A DNA stretch of 34,071 nt from the NCBI GenBank assembly GCA_031273195.1, contig JAISSJ010000177.1, forward strand, positions 1 through 34,071, in the 5' to 3' direction. Each line of letters begins with the position of its first letter. The first letter of the stretch is position 1. The notes below the pieces were generated by a model that saw nothing but the letters and a program-made list of their open reading frames with translations, made no database searches and had not been told where the DNA came from. Origin of the DNA: Candidatus Fibrimonas sp. GTDB taxonomy: Bacteria > Fibrobacterota > Fibrobacteria > Fibrobacterales > Fibrobacteraceae. Position numbers and translations under genes: made by a program. Of the stretch, positions 33,869-34,071 are shown in pieces.

Positions 33869-33890
33869 TTCTGCCTTCTTGCGGGCAGAA
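33869..33890. other. Hairpin followed by T-rich tract
   Basis: TTCTGCC (33869-33875) pairs with GGCAGAA (33884-33890) around an 8-nt loop, then TTTGAATTTTTTTT on the plus strand. This looks like an intrinsic terminator for plus-strand transcripts, but no plus-strand gene ends here. On the minus strand it would be a leader stem-loop 60-80 nt before the FISUMP start. Confidence 0.4.
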
Positions 33891-33926
33891 TTTGAATTTT
33901 TTTTGAAAAATGAGAAATTTTCACTA

Positions 33927-33932
33927 AATCTA
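33927..33932 (-). promoter_or_regulatory. Possible -10 box of the surface-protein locus
   Basis: TAGATT on the minus strand. Sixteen nt upstream of it the poly-G tract (poly-C on this strand) begins, so the expected -35 position falls inside the tract. The leader to the ATG would be about 110 nt, unlike the leaderless class. Confidence 0.3.
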
Positions 33933-33948
33933 GCAAACTGGCACGATT

Positions 33949-33972
33949 GGGGGGGGGGGGGGGGGGGGGGGG
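33949..33972 (+). repeat. Poly-G tract, 24 nt
   Basis: Twenty-four uninterrupted G residues about 140 bp upstream of the first FISUMP gene. Confidence 0.65.
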
Positions 33973-34046
33973 AATATTTTGAAAATTTTTAGTTTTTGGG
34001 AAAAAAAGCCCCTCGTTTTGTGCAAAAACACCCTAAACTCCCCATA

Positions 34047-34062
34047 GGGGGGGGGGGGGGGG
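34047..34062 (+). repeat. Poly-G tract, 16 nt
   Basis: Sixteen uninterrupted G residues after CTCCCCATA, near the window end, followed by TTTTTTT. The contig may degrade here. Confidence 0.6.
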
Positions 34063-34071
34063 TTTTTTTAC

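Overview
The window looks like a chromosomal contig from a member of the phylum Fibrobacterota. The main reason is six genes carrying the FISUMP domain (Fibrobacter succinogenes major paralogous domain; core IGTQTWMAENLNY, then KYGRLYDW, GWHLP, YGFSALP and WW-S/T-A near the C-terminus). Lipid A and Lpt export genes, many lipoproteins, a beta-barrel protein and TonB/AgmX-type domains indicate a Gram-negative, diderm cell. No tRNA, rRNA, CRISPR array, transposase or phage gene was seen.

Layout. Positions 1-1927 (minus strand): an ADP-ribosyltransferase-fold DUF3990 protein, two small partner proteins, lpxK, and the N-terminus of a DNA methyltransferase cut by the window edge. Positions 1963-4352 (plus): lptF-lptG. 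Positions 4395-6055 (plus): a FISUMP protein and a formylglycine-generating-enzyme-like protein. Positions 6029-9688 (minus): two lipoproteins, a PEGA-domain protein and a dGTPase-family HD hydrolase. Positions 9808-16064 (plus): ECF sigma factor, Wzz-like chain-length protein, tandem BadF/HgdC-type activase, outer-membrane beta-barrel protein, MiaB and a transglutaminase-like lipoprotein. Positions 16065-16959 hold no convincing gene; they contain a 293-bp inverted-repeat element, strong hairpins and a very GC-rich stretch ending in 25 G. Positions 17174-21562 (plus): a sigma54-type response regulator without a DNA-binding domain, a 49-aa membrane protein, an XPB-type helicase, hisC and a DUF1232 protein. 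Positions 21575-33809 (minus): eight consecutive genes for secreted or membrane proteins (FISUMP fused to WG repeats, beta-helix repeats, MORN-like repeats or AgmX; an Fn3 lipoprotein; a PEGA protein).

Two signals stand out that ordinary annotation would miss. First, a repeat of about 66-74 bp occurs five times in the 21.5-33.8 kb locus, always between the stop codon of one gene and the ribosome binding site of the next. Its copies keep the same potential stem-loops, with substitutions that preserve pairing, and a TTTCCCC/GGGGAAA pairing that abuts the Shine-Dalgarno. It may be a repeated RNA leader that co-regulates these surface proteins. Second, many genes that begin a transcription unit have a TANNTT box exactly 6-8 nt before the start codon and no Shine-Dalgarno, which implies leaderless mRNAs; genes inside operons, and a few operon-leading genes, use clear GGAG-type sites instead. 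Poly-G tracts of 24 and 16 bases lie upstream of the surface-protein locus, the first where the -35 element should be; they could be phase-variation switches or assembly artefacts.
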